A DNA stretch of 64,000 nt from CAZZNY01 sp964655935 (GCA_964655935.1 CAZZNY010000001.1:744001-808000); one strand, 5' to 3'; shown: positions 9,733-21,207, counted from the stretch's first letter. Numbers and translations: made by a program. Notes: generated by a model from the sequence alone, not told the origin.

Positions 9733-9760
9733 TTTATATGTAATTATGCAAACTTGTCAA
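9733..9760 (-). promoter_or_regulatory. Sigma-70-type promoter for the structured RNA
   Basis: Reverse strand: TTGACA (9760-9755), 16-nt spacer, TATAAA (9738-9733). Start site expected near 9727-9725, about 30 nt before the tRNA-like module. Confidence 0.7.
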
Positions 9761-9821
9761 AACAATTTTTGCCAAAAAAAATAGCGCCAATACGACGCCA
9801 TTTTTAAAAATTATTTTATTC

Positions 9822-10895
9822 TCAACCACGATTCAATTCTTCGAGCCGCGCAGTCTGATCCGCGATAGAGAGAGCTCCGACGATCGGGCCGAATTTCCCC
9901 ATCATGATGGCTGGGATGTTCGAAAAGTTTTCTCCGATACGATGATCCGTGACACGATCTTGAGGAAAATTATAGGTTCGGATTTTCTCACTTCGATCTC
10001 CGGTTCCGACTTGCGCGAGTCGCGCGGCAGAGATGGCTTGATGCTGTTTTTCTTGTTCCATAGCGAATACTCGGGCTCGGAGAATACCGAGTGCCTTTTG
10101 TTTGTTTTTCAGCTGACTTCGTTCATCCTGACATTCGACGACGATTCCTGACGGTTTATGAATCATTCGGATCGCTGATTCAGTCTTATTGACATGTTGA
10201 CCTCCAGCTCCACCGGCTCGACAAGTCTGAATCTCGAGATCCTCATCGCGAATCTGGACATCAACTTCATCCGCTTCGGGAAGCACTGCGACCGTCGAAG
10301 CGCTCGTATGAACCCGTCCTTTGTTTTCAGTAGAAGGAATTCGCTGGACACGATGTGTTCCGGCTTCGTATTTGAATCGAGAATAAGCTCCATATCCTGA
10401 AATCTTCATAACTACCTCTTTCGCTCATCCAGTCTCACTCTCAGTCGTATCGAGAACTTCTACCGCGAAACCTTCCTCTTCAGCAAAACGTCGATATGCC
10501 ATCGACAATTCACCGGCAAAAAGTGCCGCTTCTTCACCTCCGGTACCAGCTCTAACTTCGACGATAACGTTTCGATCATCATTCGGATCTTTTGGAAGAA
10601 GTGCGAGACGAAGTTTTTCTTCGAGTTCCTGGATCTTGTTTTCCGTTATGATAAGTTCTTCTTTTGCCATTTCAAGCATCTCAGCATCTGATTCTGTAGC
10701 GAAAATATTTTTTGCGTCTGCAAGATTTGCATTCGCTTGCTTATATTCTTTATACAAAACAATTGTCGATTCCAGAGATTTCTTTTTCTGCATCAGCTCT
10801 TTGAGTTTTTTGGGATCACCATAAACACCTGGGTCAGTAAGTTCCTGCTCAAGACGTTCAAAATCAGCGACGAGTCAATCGAGTTCAAATTTCAT
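9822..10895 (-). CDS. prfA: Peptide chain release factor 1
   Basis: RF1 terminates translation at UAA and UAG. The 357-residue frame has the catalytic GGQ loop (RAGGAGGQHVN), the HRVQRIPSTE..GRVHTSA region and the RF1-type C-terminus IRTYNFPQDRVTDHRI, rather than the RF2-type sequence. The first TGA is at codon 7 (FELDG). ATG 10895 fits the family N-terminus. In a genome with UGA as glycine, RF1 is the release factor expected and RF2 should be absent; only RF1 is in this window. It lies upstream of the structured RNA on the same strand. Confidence 0.97.
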
Positions 10896-11015
10896 ATATC
10901 AATAAAAATGGATAATTTCGGCCCATATGATACCGAAAGGCGACCAAAAGTCTACTTTTTTTTGACTTTTGCTTGTTTTTCCATATCCTTTCGTGGCTAT
11001 CCCAGATATATACTT

Positions 11016-11102
11016 GCCCGGGTGGTGGAATTGGTAGACACGCGAGACTCAAAATCTCGTTCTAGCAATAGAGTGCGGGTTCGATTCCCGCCCCGGGCAC
11101 CA
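11016..11102 (+). tRNA. tRNA-Leu(CAA)
   Basis: An 87-nt class II tRNA with a perfect acceptor stem (GCCCGGG / CCC GGGC), D-loop GGTGGAATTGGTAGACACGC, anticodon stem CGAGA/TCTCG with loop CTCAAAA (anticodon CAA at 11050-11052, reads UUG), a long variable arm, T-arm GCGGG-TTCGATT-CCCGC and encoded CCA. Confidence 0.97.
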
Positions 11103-11112
11103 AACAGATTTT

Positions 11113-11146
11113 AAAAAACCTCGTTCATTTTCGAACGAGGTTTTTG
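11113..11146. terminator. Strong bidirectional terminator
   Basis: AAAAACCTCGTTC-attttc-GAACGAGGTTTTT between tRNA-Leu and the convergent SLH gene. Confidence 0.85.
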
Positions 11147-11162
11147 TTTTTTATAATTCCTA

Positions 11163-12260
11163 TTATTTTGTTAAATCATCGTAACTTTGTGATGGTAGAA
11201 TCGTAATATGAGCTTTTAATCTCCAGATAATTTCTGCCATTTCTCCACGAGTAATATTTTGATCAATCTTTATGATTGAGTTAGGAATTGCTTGTTTTTC
11301 TGCAAGAGTGTCTACATATGGCTTATACCAGATAGGATCTGAATTTATTTGATAATCGAACGTTCCTAAAATAATCTTTGCAGCCTCTACGAAATTAATG
11401 AAGTTTTCTGGCTTATATTCTCCGTCTGGATATCCACCAACGATAGCTCTTTTTCCGGCAACACAAATATATTTTGCAGACCAAAGACTTCTCGCTACAT
11501 CTGGAAAATAAACAAATGTTTGATTTGATGGAATGTTGAGAGAAATACAATTTTCGATCTCAGTTGTTTCAAATCTTGATTTGATTAAGATTTTCGTAAA
11601 TTCGGAGCGATTAATGGAAGCATCTGGTCGATACGTATTATCGGAATATCCTTGTACGATACTTTGTTCATAGACATATTTGATGGCCTCATAATTTTTA
11701 TGAGTCGGTGATACGTCAGTGAAAAAATCGCGCATCGGAGGAGTAAATACTTCTGTTTTTATCGCTGTTCCATCATTATATTCAGATATTTGCTTCGATT
11801 TATACATTCGTAATTTTCCATTTGAAAATCCTGTAACCGTATATTCAATTTGTTCTTTAATAAGCGGATTAGCTTGGTCTACATAACCACCATACGGAGA
11901 TATATTTTCATCCGATACGAAAATATTTTTATCAGCAAGTTCGACTGCTACTGATCGTAAATTTGCGATTCCTATGGAATCTATATATGATTTTTTTGCT
12001 GTTAGAATTTGGAGCTTATTAAACTTATAACCCATCGTGAGACAAACATCTTTTTGGATAATATAAGTTTCATGATCCTGAACCATTGGCCCAGTAATAT
12101 ATCCGATCAAGTACATATCTGGAAATATTTCTCCATTCACTATTTTAATACAACGATCCAGTGGATGAGAATTCTCTGGAATCACATCTGCAAAAGTCGT
12201 CGATGCGAACATCATGATAAAAACAGAAGAAATGAGTGTAACAATATATGATTTTTTCAT
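11163..12260 (-). CDS. S-layer-homology (SLH) domain surface protein
   Basis: A 365-residue exported protein. MKKSYIVTLISSVFIMMFASTTFADV is a Sec signal peptide with cleavage after TFA. Residues ~25-175 form an unrecognised domain with a Cys pair. Three SLH repeats follow (about 182-230, 250-300 and 310-352), with typical cores such as FTDVSPTHKNYEAIKYVYEQ, GYSDNTYRPDASINRSEF and ITRGEMAEIIWRL. SLH domains normally bind secondary cell-wall polymers, holding the protein on the surface. The gene has no TGA codons. It begins the surface cluster that includes a sortase and an LPNTG protein upstream on the same strand. Confidence 0.9.
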   Translation of the reverse strand: MKKSYIVTLISSVFIMMFASTTFADVIPENSHPLDRCIKIVNGEIFPDMYLIGYITGPMVQDHETYIIQKDVCLTMGYKFNKLQILTAKKSYIDSIGIANLRSVAVELADKNIFVSDENISPYGGYVDQANPLIKEQIEYTVTGFSNGKLRMYKSKQISEYNDGTAIKTEVFTPPMRDFFTDVSPTHKNYEAIKYVYEQSIVQGYSDNTYRPDASINRSEFTKILIKSRFETTEIENCISLNIPSNQTFVYFPDVARSLWSAKYICVAGKRAIVGGYPDGEYKPENFINFVEAAKIILGTFDYQINSDPIWYKPYVDTLAEKQAIPNSIIKIDQNITRGEMAEIIWRLKAHITILPSQSYDDLTK

Positions 12261-12288
12261 AGTTACGGTGATAAGAAAATAAAAATTT

Positions 12289-12939
12289 TTATTTTTTATT
12301 TATTACCTCTTGTCGATCTGTAAATACTACCAATCGATTTGGATAACTTTTTTTGACCACATTCCAAGCTCATTGACAGGTTATAAGATTGAGATAAGAT
12401 TTTTCATCATTCATAGCAAAAATTTCTGGAACATCCTGATTCTGTTTATAGATTCGAATTTCTCGCACAACAAATGTAATAATCCTGTTCGACTCGTCTT
12501 CAATGTAAATTAAATCCCCTTTTTTTAATTTGCTTAAATCATTAAATACTCACGACATTCCTTTTTTCCAGTACCCATAATGTCCTGTAATAACCGCACT
12601 ATTCTTGTCTCCTGGACGTGGTCCAAGATTAAACCACGCAGCGTTTATTGGGTTTTTTGGTACATCCACGGCTCACCCTGGAGTAAGACCAGCTTGTTCG
12701 ATAATTGCATTCACTTTGATTTTTGGGATCCTCAAGCGAATCGGAAGTCATATGATTATTTGTTTTACAGGAGGTTTACTATCTGATTCGACTTTTGTCA
12801 TATTGGGTGGAGAAATTTTCGTATCGAACCCTTTTCCCGACAAATCAAAAGTAAAAAAATAAACAATAAGCGCTATGACGGCTAGCCCACCAAGAACTAC
12901 GACAAAATATGGATTTTTTAACGATATTTTCGATTGCAT
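12289..12939 (-). CDS. Sortase (class D/E/F-like transpeptidase)
   Basis: Sortases cut LPXTG-type signals and join the protein to a cell-surface nucleophile. The 216-residue frame has an N-terminal membrane anchor (YFVVVLGGLAVIALIVYFF), a Ser/Pro/Lys linker, and the sortase barrel beginning LPIRLRIPKIKVNAIIEQ. The catalytic triad is visible: His120 (ITGHYGYW), Cys188 (LITCQGAW) and Arg202 (YPNRLVVF). The Gly after Cys-Gln is a UGA. Its probable substrate, an LPNTG protein, is encoded about 260 nt upstream on the same strand. Confidence 0.92.
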
Positions 12940-13034
12940 GGATTTTTATATGGTTCATAATAAACGCTAGCTTTTTCGCATATTTCTCAGTATCAACGAG
13001 GTATCGTGCCAAAAATCTACATAAAATTAATCTT

Positions 13035-13175
13035 TTATTTTCCTCTAATAATTCGCGTAAGAAGAACAATGACAGCTAAAACAAGCAAAACATGAATAAA
13101 CCATGAAACAACATGAAAACCGATAAATCAAACCACCCATAAAGCTATGAGTACGATCCCTATAGTTAGTAACAT
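13035..13175 (-). CDS. Small two-helix membrane protein, lmo0937-like
   Basis: A 46-residue protein (MLLTIGIVLIALWVVGFIGF...). Two hydrophobic helices are separated by GFHVVSWFIHV and followed by a short basic tail RIIRGK. Length and pattern match the small lmo0937-type membrane proteins found in many bacteria, whose function is unknown. One TGA is read as glycine in the turn. It sits between the sortase and its likely substrate on the same strand. Confidence 0.65.
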
Positions 13176-13199
13176 TTAATAATTGAATTAATAATAAAT

Positions 13200-15137
13200 T
13201 TATTTTCAATATTTTTTCATAATCAATACGGATGAAACCCCTACTAATACAAGAATTCCTGAAAATAGAGCAATTCCTTTTGAGGTAGTATTATTTTCTG
13301 GGGGAAGCCCAGTATTCGGAAGATGTGGCGGAGATACGAGAACATTCGCGAACGCATAACTATGAACAGTAAAACCGTTTGCTTTTCCTTCAGCCGTAGC
13401 AATATTTCTGGTAGAAACCGGAACAAACATGGTACAAGCATAGGTCCACGTCTCACTTGGATCGAGAAGATTGTTTCCATTTACATCATATGAAGTTCTT
13501 ACGACTGGTGCACATTTATCGTCAGACACTACCACGTCATGCATCGTTGCTACACCGGGATTTGTTACGGTATACGTATATTTGACTTCTCCACCTCAAA
13601 ATGAAAATGGAGTAAGTCGACTTGGAACTTTTACGATACTAATAAGTGGTGGTGGTAACGGAGAACCGACCACAACCGTAGCAACCGCTGTAGCCACGGC
13701 AGTCTGATGATAGATATCATCACTGTAACCAGTCGCTATTGCAGTATTGGTAGTTGTTTTCAAAAGTGTCGATATACAACTATATTTCCATTTTTCAGTC
13801 GGATCAAGTTTCTTGTTATTGTTGACATCGCCAGATAGAAAAACTACCGGACTACACTTATCATCAACTACCGTAACGCTCGTAAGTGCTCGTTTTCCTC
13901 CGACATTCCAAACAGTATAATTATAAGTGACTTTTCCTGATCCCGTAGAGAGAGCAAGTGGAGTCGGAACTTTGAGAATACCAATGAGTGGCACAATTAT
14001 CGGTGTTGTTCCAGTGACAACCGGTGCTGTTCCACAGCTTCCATCATAATAACTTGCTGAGAAGTCGCCATTTGGACAAGAATCTATCGATAATTGTCAT
14101 CCACCGCCACCGCTTGAAACTGGTACAATATAAGTATTTGTAATAGTACAAGTTTTGTCGTTACCAGAAGCAAGTGTAATACTTCCAGCTAAGCTACAAT
14201 CACCACTTACACTTTGTGTGTAGTGAGTATCCACATCTTCGCTAATGGTATAAGTTCCTGCACTGAGAGTATAGGAAGTTCAAGGTGTTCCAGCTCCGGC
14301 AAGCGGACTTCCAGCGACATCCACACCTCCGTTTTTTACATGAAGCATAAAACTGGAGGGTACTGCCGTACCACCGCCCGTATTTACCACTTGTTTGATA
14401 ATATGAAGGGTGGCTCCTGCTGTACAAATGGGAGCTGTAATCGTATCAGTATTCGTAGTGACAGTTCCACCATAGGAAAGAGCTCGTCAGGTCCATGTAG
14501 TATTTGCTCCCACAGTGATGAAAGAATCATCAATAACGGTTCCTACGAATGTCGTTGTCGCAGCGAGTGTGGTATTCGTGGCAATCCAGAATATATCACA
14601 AGCTGATGCTCCATTCGTAAGTGATATAACAGAACCAATCGTCGTATCAAGTGCCGCAGGAAATGATCTAAAAATATAAGTTCCAGCTCCACTGAAGGTG
14701 AGTGGACCACCGACCGTCATCGCACCGACACTACAATATACTCCAGGTCCGTATACTCCTATGAGTCCGTGTGTTATATCAGTAGAAAGATCTATTGCTC
14801 CCGGAGCAAATGAAAAAGTACATGGTTGTGCTGGAGCTGATAATGCCGTGAGAGCAGCTCCTTGATCTATACCTGCCTGAGGATAAGGCGCAGCAACTCC
14901 ATAATTCGTGTGTACACCAAGTGGAGCAACCGCTGGAGCTCATGCCAGAGTAAATCCAACGTCTCCATTGATAGTGGTTACTGAGGTATTTACATAGGTA
15001 CTCGAAAGAATTCCATATGTATTAGCCATTCCGAGCGATGGTGTCGTAGCGGCAAATACAGAATTAATTCCTGTAAGAAAAAAGGTAAAAAGTATGATTA
15101 TAGTAGCATCCGCTACTCTCTTATCAAAAGATCTCAT
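13200..15137 (-). CDS. LPXTG-anchored surface protein with ice-binding-like (DUF3494) domain
   Basis: A 645-residue protein. A signal peptide (RSFDKRVADATIIILFTFFL...FAA) leads to an N-terminal beta-solenoid domain of the DUF3494/ice-binding type: SLGMANTYGILSSTYVNT, ITHGLIGVYGPGVYC, LTFSGAGTYIFRS, FVGTVIDDSFITVGANTTWTGRAL. This fold serves as an ice-binding domain or an adhesin. About three prealbumin/DUF11-like repeats follow (VTYNYTVWNVGGKRAL, VKYTYTVTNPGVATMHD), with calcium-like D-x-N-x-N loops (GDVNNNKKLDP; YDVNGNNLLDP). The sorting signal LPNTG at about residue 606 is followed by a hydrophobic helix and a positive tail (KKYGK). The ATG at 15137 is preferred over an upstream TTG because the signal peptide starts there. 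The neighbouring sortase is the likely anchoring enzyme. Confidence 0.9.
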
Positions 15138-15462
15138 ATGTTCGTATTTAAGAAATAATGTCCTGAGCAAATCCTTTATACATAATTCGTAGTTTCAGGC
15201 TGAGAATAGACTATATCGATACATAACAAAAAACCTCCAAGATGCCATCTTGGCTTGAAATAGGGTTCTGCATGTTATTAATCGTAGTCATATAAGTCAC
15301 CTAAAATCGCTTAAAAATCGCCCAAAAACAAGCTTTCTTCTGGTTTACCGACAGAACCGGTAGTTCTTAATGGATAATGTTGGACATATATATTATAAGC
15401 TTATATGGTAATAAACCAAAAAGAAAAGAGTGACCTCAGTTAATATCAAAAAAATGAAAATA
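15138..15462 (-). promoter_or_regulatory. Leader region of the surface protein with an early terminator-like hairpin
   Basis: This 325-nt gap has no convincing gene. On the reverse strand, CCAAGATGG/CCATCTTGG (15237-15253) followed by AGG and six T residues (15233-15228) is an intrinsic terminator about 90 nt before the surface-protein start. A 5' hairpin rich in CCGGTT/CCGAC lies near 15340-15365. Together they may form an attenuated leader. Confidence 0.4.
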
Positions 15463-15960
15463 TTATGATTTTAAAACGGCATCCACAGTATCTCACTGAA
15501 GTTTTTTTATTTCTATATCCCATTTTTCACAAGTATTTTCTCATAACTTATCGCCCAGTATTTTCTCACATCAAACAATTGGCTCAGATGAACCAAGATC
15601 ATTTCCATATTCATAGAGAGCTCGGCGTTCCATCGGAGAACCATCTTTCGCGTAGGTATTTATGAGTTGTATCCAGAGACAAGCGTCCTTCACAGGACTA
15701 TAGAAAACACCTCAATTACTGAACTTTCCAAGATCTGTGTATTTTTTTCCGAGAATATCTATTTTTTTATCGATATCTGATACGAGTGTTCCGCATTTTG
15801 TGCGCTTTTCAAACACGGTCATTCCGGTTCAGCTCGTTTTTTTAAGTTCTATAACTTGTTTTTCGAGTTCTTCTATTTTCTGATCTTTTTCCCCACTCCA
15901 ATCTACAGAACAACCAGTGAGAAGAAAGATACTGAATCCAAGAGCAATAATTTTTTTCAT
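15463..15960 (-). CDS. Lipoprotein, CSxDWxGEKD family (paralogue 1)
   Basis: A 165-residue predicted lipoprotein: signal MKKIIALGFSIFLLTGC with the lipobox LTGC, then the mature start CSVDWSGEKDQKIEELEKQ, a short coiled coil. It has further cysteines (RTKCG, DACLW, GCEK, NTCEKW) and the motif FYSPVKDACLW. Five TGA codons are read as glycine. A clear homologue is encoded at 63535-63921 (CSIDWNGEKDMKIAELEKK and FYSPIKKSCLYE), so this is a family within the genome. Function unknown; location likely the outer face of a membrane. Confidence 0.8.
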
Positions 15961-16114
15961 AATTTTCATATTAAAAATAACAAACTTCATCATAACCGAA
16001 ACTCGTCAAAACCCAAAGAGAAAACTCGTAACCAGACGAACACAATTTAAATTACATTTGTACAAACGAAAATTTAAAATACACTATATGAGTATTATTC
16101 TTAATTACTCTCCT

Positions 16115-16321
16115 ATGACAAAACCAAAAAAACAAGAAGAAGACGATACACTCGAAACAACTGATTCTTCCGTGGAAAAACCAAAACCAACCACTCCACA
16201 AATCCCAACCCAAAAACCTAAGGCGCCGACATTTCAAAATGCTAATAATTTTGGGAAGTGAAGATTTCGAAATACGATAAGTAAACAACGCCCAGGAAGA
16301 GCTGCTGCAAGAGGTCGTTAA
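16115..16321 (+). CDS. Small disordered protein with basic tail, 68 aa
   Basis: MTKPKKQEEDDTLETTDSS begins a low-complexity protein rich in Pro, Lys and Thr, ending in an arginine-rich FRNTISKQRPGRAAARGR. One TGA (glycine) separates the two parts. An in-frame ATG at 16088 would add nine residues. The composition suggests a nucleic-acid-binding or ribosome-associated disordered protein, but no family is recognised. A strong terminator follows. Confidence 0.6.
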
Positions 16322-16336
16322 TATTCTGTTTCGAAC

Positions 16337-16368
16337 AAATAATCCCGCTTGTAAAAAGCGGGATTATT
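16337..16368. terminator. Bidirectional terminator
   Basis: AAATAATCCCGCTT-gtaa-AAGCGGGATTATTTT lies between two convergent genes. Confidence 0.85.
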
Positions 16369-19140
16369 TTATTTTGATTTTTTAAAACTTACCAAATCTA
16401 TCAATTTGTCTACAAAACTTCTCAGAGAACTAACAATATAATTCATTCAAGTAGGTTTCTGTAATGTGTCTCAATCCAACCAAGATTTAAGAATTTTCCA
16501 TTCTTTTAAAATTTTCACTTTCTCTTCTTGGATAATCGATGAATCCTTTGCTATTTCTTGATCAAAATTAAATTGTTTCCAGTCAGATAATAATTGCAAT
16601 ACCTTTTGATGAAGTGAATTCAATTTATAGGCTTCCAAGAAGAAATCAAGAGCATCTTTATACTTTCTTTTTTCAAAACATCTGCGTGCTTTTTTGGTAA
16701 ATTTGTCCATATACATATCCTGATCTGCTTCATTTTTAAGATCTTCTGGTGATTCATGAATCCGAGGATCAAATTCTGCAAATCCAATACTAACACTTAT
16801 AGTATAATCATAATATGGTGGTACCTTTTCAGTCCAATTATCGCTCAAATATTTTTCCTCATATTCTTTGCGCCTAGTATTGTTTCTTGCATCAACTTTT
16901 TCCTGTATTCGAGGACCTATTACTGTTTTGGCGTTCTCTAGAGAACACTCTGGAAAAACATCAAAAAATTCATCTCCACTAATACGAAATGCTCAGTCAG
17001 AATTTGGACGTGCCACAGAGGAAAGAATCCTAGCTACTTCACAAATAAGCTCGCTTCCGGCGTCATGACCGAATTGATCATTTACCGCCTTCAGACCATC
17101 AACATCCGCAAATGCAACGGTCAATTTTTGGTGCGCGCCATTTTGATTTATACGGAGATATTTATAAAATTCTTGACTCAGTCGCTCCTTCAGGGCTCGA
17201 AAACTTCCAAGTCCAGTGAGTGGATCATGAAGAGCATCTTGGATTAATTGATCTTCTCGAGCTTTTTGGTCAGTCACATCTCGAATAATCGCTAGAATCT
17301 GAAATTCACCCCCTTGACCTTCTGGAGAAGCATTAATTTGGATAAAACGTAATTCACCGTCAGCTCTTGTAATACGAACTTCATAAGATGAGCTTTCTCA
17401 TTTTTCTCGAGCCAGCGTATTATCTCGGATTAATTTTTTATCGTCTGGATGTACAAAATCTAAAAGATTTTTACCTAAAAGAGTGCCTTCTGGGGGAATT
17501 CAAAATATTTTTTTGAGCGCCGGATTTTCAAGAAGAAAGTTTTCTTTTGTATCCATTATTCCGACTCATTCACTGAGTCATTCCGTAAGTGTTCTATATC
17601 GAGTTTCTTTTCGTTCTATTATATCCATGCTTCTTTTTTTCTGGATAGCGAGTGCCACTTGTGAAGCGATATCACTGATAATATCCTCGTCATGCTTTGT
17701 ATATCGCAATCCTTTTGGTTCATAAATCTGCACTACCATTGCTCAGATAACCTTACCATCGTCAGAATACAATGGTACTCAGAGCCAGTCCTCCGGCTCA
17801 GTTCCTGTACAGGTAATTCATAGATCTTTATAAAAAGCTTCGGTTTCTTCGAAAGGAATATGAATGAGTTTTCCTGTTTTAATAACACTTGAAGTCATGT
17901 TGTTTCCAAGCTTTTCAGACCCCATAGGAGGTTCATCGATTTTATCTGAATAGTATGGATAGATCACAATATCTTCCGAGATATCACTCTCACTTTCTTT
18001 CTCTATGAGACAGATATAAAAATTCGTGGCCTTTCCATCTGGTAATAACGTTTGAATATTTTCATGAATTTTTGCAAAAAGAGCTTCCTGATCTTTTGTT
18101 TTAAGAGTTTCTTCCGTAATATTCGCCGCAACTCGCCGAATCCGCTCAAGCTCTATTCGACGTTGGATTAATATTTTTTGAGCAACAACATCAGCAATTT
18201 TACTGGATATCGAAGACATGATTTCAACATCTACCTGTCCATATGCTTCTCTATCGGTGTAGCTTTGAAGTATTACCACCCCCATGACACCGTCTTTTGT
18301 TTTAAGAGGAAGAGCCATGAGAATCTCTGGTACTCCATCCTCGCTCTGATATTCCGGATAAAGCGCTTCGATTTCTGGTTTTCGTAATAAACGAGGTTCT
18401 CCACTACGAATAATATCAGCAAATAGTGAATTTGAAGTATCTATATTCTTGATAATTTCAGGATTATTCGAACACTGATCTACAAAATATCAAAACCTCA
18501 GCTCATTGGTTTCTTTATCCAAAATAGAAATATTTAAGCTCGTTGTATCAAATAAATCAGCATTTATAAGTATTTCATGAAGATTCGATAAAGCCTGTTC
18601 GAGATCTTCGTCTTCTTGAAGCGCTCGAATAAAAGCATCCGATATTTCTCTTTCAGCTTTTCCTGCCCGTTTTAATCTTTTTTCCTCAGTAACATCTTCA
18701 AATACTCACATTGTTCCCGTGATTTCTCCTGTTTTATCCTTATACGGAGTCGCCTTCACACGAATCAATCTCTTGTCGCCATCTGGTCGAATTATAGTAA
18801 GTTCATAATCACTTTCTTTCCCTGTTTTTCGTTGCCCTGTTTGTGATTCAAGATAGGAAAGATTCGTCGGATCAATAAATGTTTTTATATTCATCTTGAG
18901 AAGTTCTTCGACGGTCACTCAAAAAATCTCAGCAAATTTTTCATTTGCAAAGATAATATTTTCTTCAAAATCCACTACTCAAACTCACTCATCCATCATT
19001 CTGAGTACGTTTCTTTCATGGGTTCAAGGAAGAAGCACAGAAAATCTCGCCAAGGCATGACGCGCAAGCCTTTTTGTAATTGCCGAATGACGATCTACGC
19101 CTCAAGCATCTGGTGTGGATGTTTCGGAATTTTTATCCAT
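16369..19140 (-). CDS. Multidomain sensor diguanylate cyclase (PAS-GAF-GAF-PAS-GGDEF)
   Basis: A soluble 923-residue signalling protein. A PAS domain at about 50-160 (VGVVDFEENIIFANEKFAEIFG; ends TGTMGVFEDVTEEKR) is followed by two GAF domains (about 180-340 and 355-530), a second PAS/PAC (about 540-655) and a GGDEF domain (about 660-800). The GGDEF part has the DPLTGLGSFRAL start, FADVDGLKAVNDQFGHDAG and the signature FRISGDEF; Ser replaces the first Gly, a tolerated variant. The C-terminus is a TPR-like helical tail. If active, it makes c-di-GMP from two GTP. The next gene upstream encodes a second GGDEF protein. Confidence 0.88.
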
Positions 19141-19241
19141 CTAGAATACAAGTCACTGATAATTAATTCATGAAATCTCTATTTGTAGATTACTGATTCC
19201 ACTTTAAAAGTCAATATTTTTACCATAGATGTACAATAACC

Positions 19242-19270
19242 AAAAATCCACTCGAGTGAGTGGACTTGTT
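19242..19270 (-). terminator. Terminator of the second GGDEF gene
   Basis: TCCACTC-gagt-GAGTGGA stem directly after the stop at 19271, with an A run on its far side that becomes a T run on the reverse strand. Confidence 0.7.
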
Positions 19271-20593
19271 TTAATCTTTTAATCTATCAAGTATTCCGGT
19301 CAAATCTTGTGTCTGCACAACAACTGGATAGCTCAATCATTCTATTCGATCCATAAGCATGATAGCAGCATGAATATCTACGAGTTTTTTCTCATATTCA
19401 CCTGCGAGTACCTCATCACCTTTTTCTCGCCATTCTATCATATGTTCTTCTGCATTACTCTTTAGTTCTTCAAATCGTATTTTCATTTTTCATATATTTG
19501 GACGAATTTCATCCCAAAGAACTTCCATATCTTTATGTTCTGGTATTTTCATAAGTTTCATCCATCGAAGTGCTGTTCCATAATGAATCATGCAATCAAC
19601 GTAGTGTCCTAATTCGAAACGTTCTCGAGCTTTTATTGCATGTTTTTGTGTATACATGGCTGCATCTGCATGATTTACAAATCGCACCGCTTCTTCTTGG
19701 GCGTCTCACATATTACTTCCATATTCCTGATCATCATACTGAATAAATCCTATACTAAACCCTACCTCAATATCAAGAAAGGGGTACAGTTTTCTTAATT
19801 CTTGATTCATAACAACAAAAGCTTCTTGTAATTTTTGTTCAATAATTCTCTGGTCTTCTTGTGAAAGATGAGAAAACATGACTATATATTCGTCTCATCC
19901 TCGACGAAACACTACATCTGAAGATCGTACTACTTTTTTAATAGTGTCTGCTACCGCTTTCAAAACCACATCACCCATATCATGACCAAACTTATCATTG
20001 ATTTGTTTGAATTTATTCAAATCAATAAATCAAAGCGCTAATGGCTTTGGTAGTTCTTCGTGTTTTTCAATAGCAGCCCGGAAAGCCCTGCGACAAGCAA
20101 GAAATTGAATAATAAGTATCTCTTTCAATAAGCTGTTATTTCGTAAGCCTGTTAATTTATCAATATATGCATAGGTAATATCACTCATTCGTACACAAAC
20201 TCTACCCTCTACCAATCAAAATTGGACCCTATATACACAATCATTCATCGAACACATATCTATAATCACATTCTTTTCATGAAAAACTCGATGAAAAGCA
20301 TCTTTCAGTATACCATCTCGAATAAACATATCTTTTGTTTTGTATTTTACACCAGAATCATCTACTAGCTCATCTCAAAACCATCTCTTAAACGCTGGAT
20401 TATCTTCCAATATTTGACCATCAAAACCTAAAAAAACCTCACTCATATCCATAATATTTCCCGCCTGTACTAAGGCAGTTACTTTATCATTTACAAAAGT
20501 TTGTGTGGGTATTGTCCCGTCTTTCGGAGTGGTACATAGTTGACCAAAGAATTGTGGCGGAATTGTGTGTGGTTGTAAATTTTTTCTATCCAT
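19271..20593 (-). CDS. GGDEF domain protein with N-terminal sensor region
   Basis: A 440-residue protein. The N-terminal ~165 residues look like a divergent PAS domain (NIMDMSEVFLGFDGQILEDNPAFKRWF). The GGDEF domain follows: DKLTGLRNNSLLKEIL, LGFIDLNKFKQINDKFGHDMGD and RRGGDEYIV, the intact signature GGDEY. After the domain comes a helical tail like that of the neighbouring protein (HAIKARERFELGHYVDCMIHYGTALRW), suggesting related architecture. It probably synthesises c-di-GMP. Several TGA codons are needed. Confidence 0.88.
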
Positions 20594-20676
20594 TCTATTA
20601 AACTAAATATATACTAATGGGCCATTATAATATCTATTCTGAGGATAAGTCAAGCAAAGAATTATCTCAAAAAGGA

Positions 20677-21207
20677 CTATGTAATTTTTTTATGTGTTTC
20701 TTCTTCGCATCTGGAAAAAATATCTTGTTGTATTTGTATAAATTCTTCTTTTGAGAACTTCGAAAGCACCCAATCTGCGAGATCAAATGTTTCATTATTC
20801 CCCACTCATATCTTAAGTCTGGGGAAGATCTCGCTTCCCGTACACGAAATAATCGATTTGATTCCATTATGTCCACCGGCGCTTCCCTCCGATCGAAATC
20901 GAATTTTTCCGAATTCCATACTCACATCGTCAAGAACCACTATGATATCTTTTTTCGGATCAAGCTTATAGAAATTACAAACTGCTACCACGCTTTCTCC
21001 GGAAAGATTCATAAAAGTGAGCGGCTTCAGAAGAAGTATTTTTTCTCCGTTGTGATTTCATTCCGCGACAAGACCTTTGAATTTCGTGTCTTTAAATTCA
21101 CCACATTTCCAAACTTCAGCCAAATAATCAAGAAATAAGAACCCGATATTGTGTCGAGTATGTGCATATTGTGGTCCAGGATTTCAGAGTCAGACGATGA
21201 GTTTCAT
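20677..21207 (-). CDS. pth: Peptidyl-tRNA hydrolase
   Basis: Pth releases peptides from peptidyl-tRNAs that drop off ribosomes. The 176-residue frame has the hallmarks KLIVGLGNPGPQYAHTRHNIGF (catalytic His in RHN), KPLTFMNLSG, VLDDVSMEFGKIRFR and GSAGGHNGIKSI. Two glycines of the opening LGLGNPG-type loop are UGA-coded. The start at 21207 is fixed by this motif. Stop is TAG. Confidence 0.97.
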
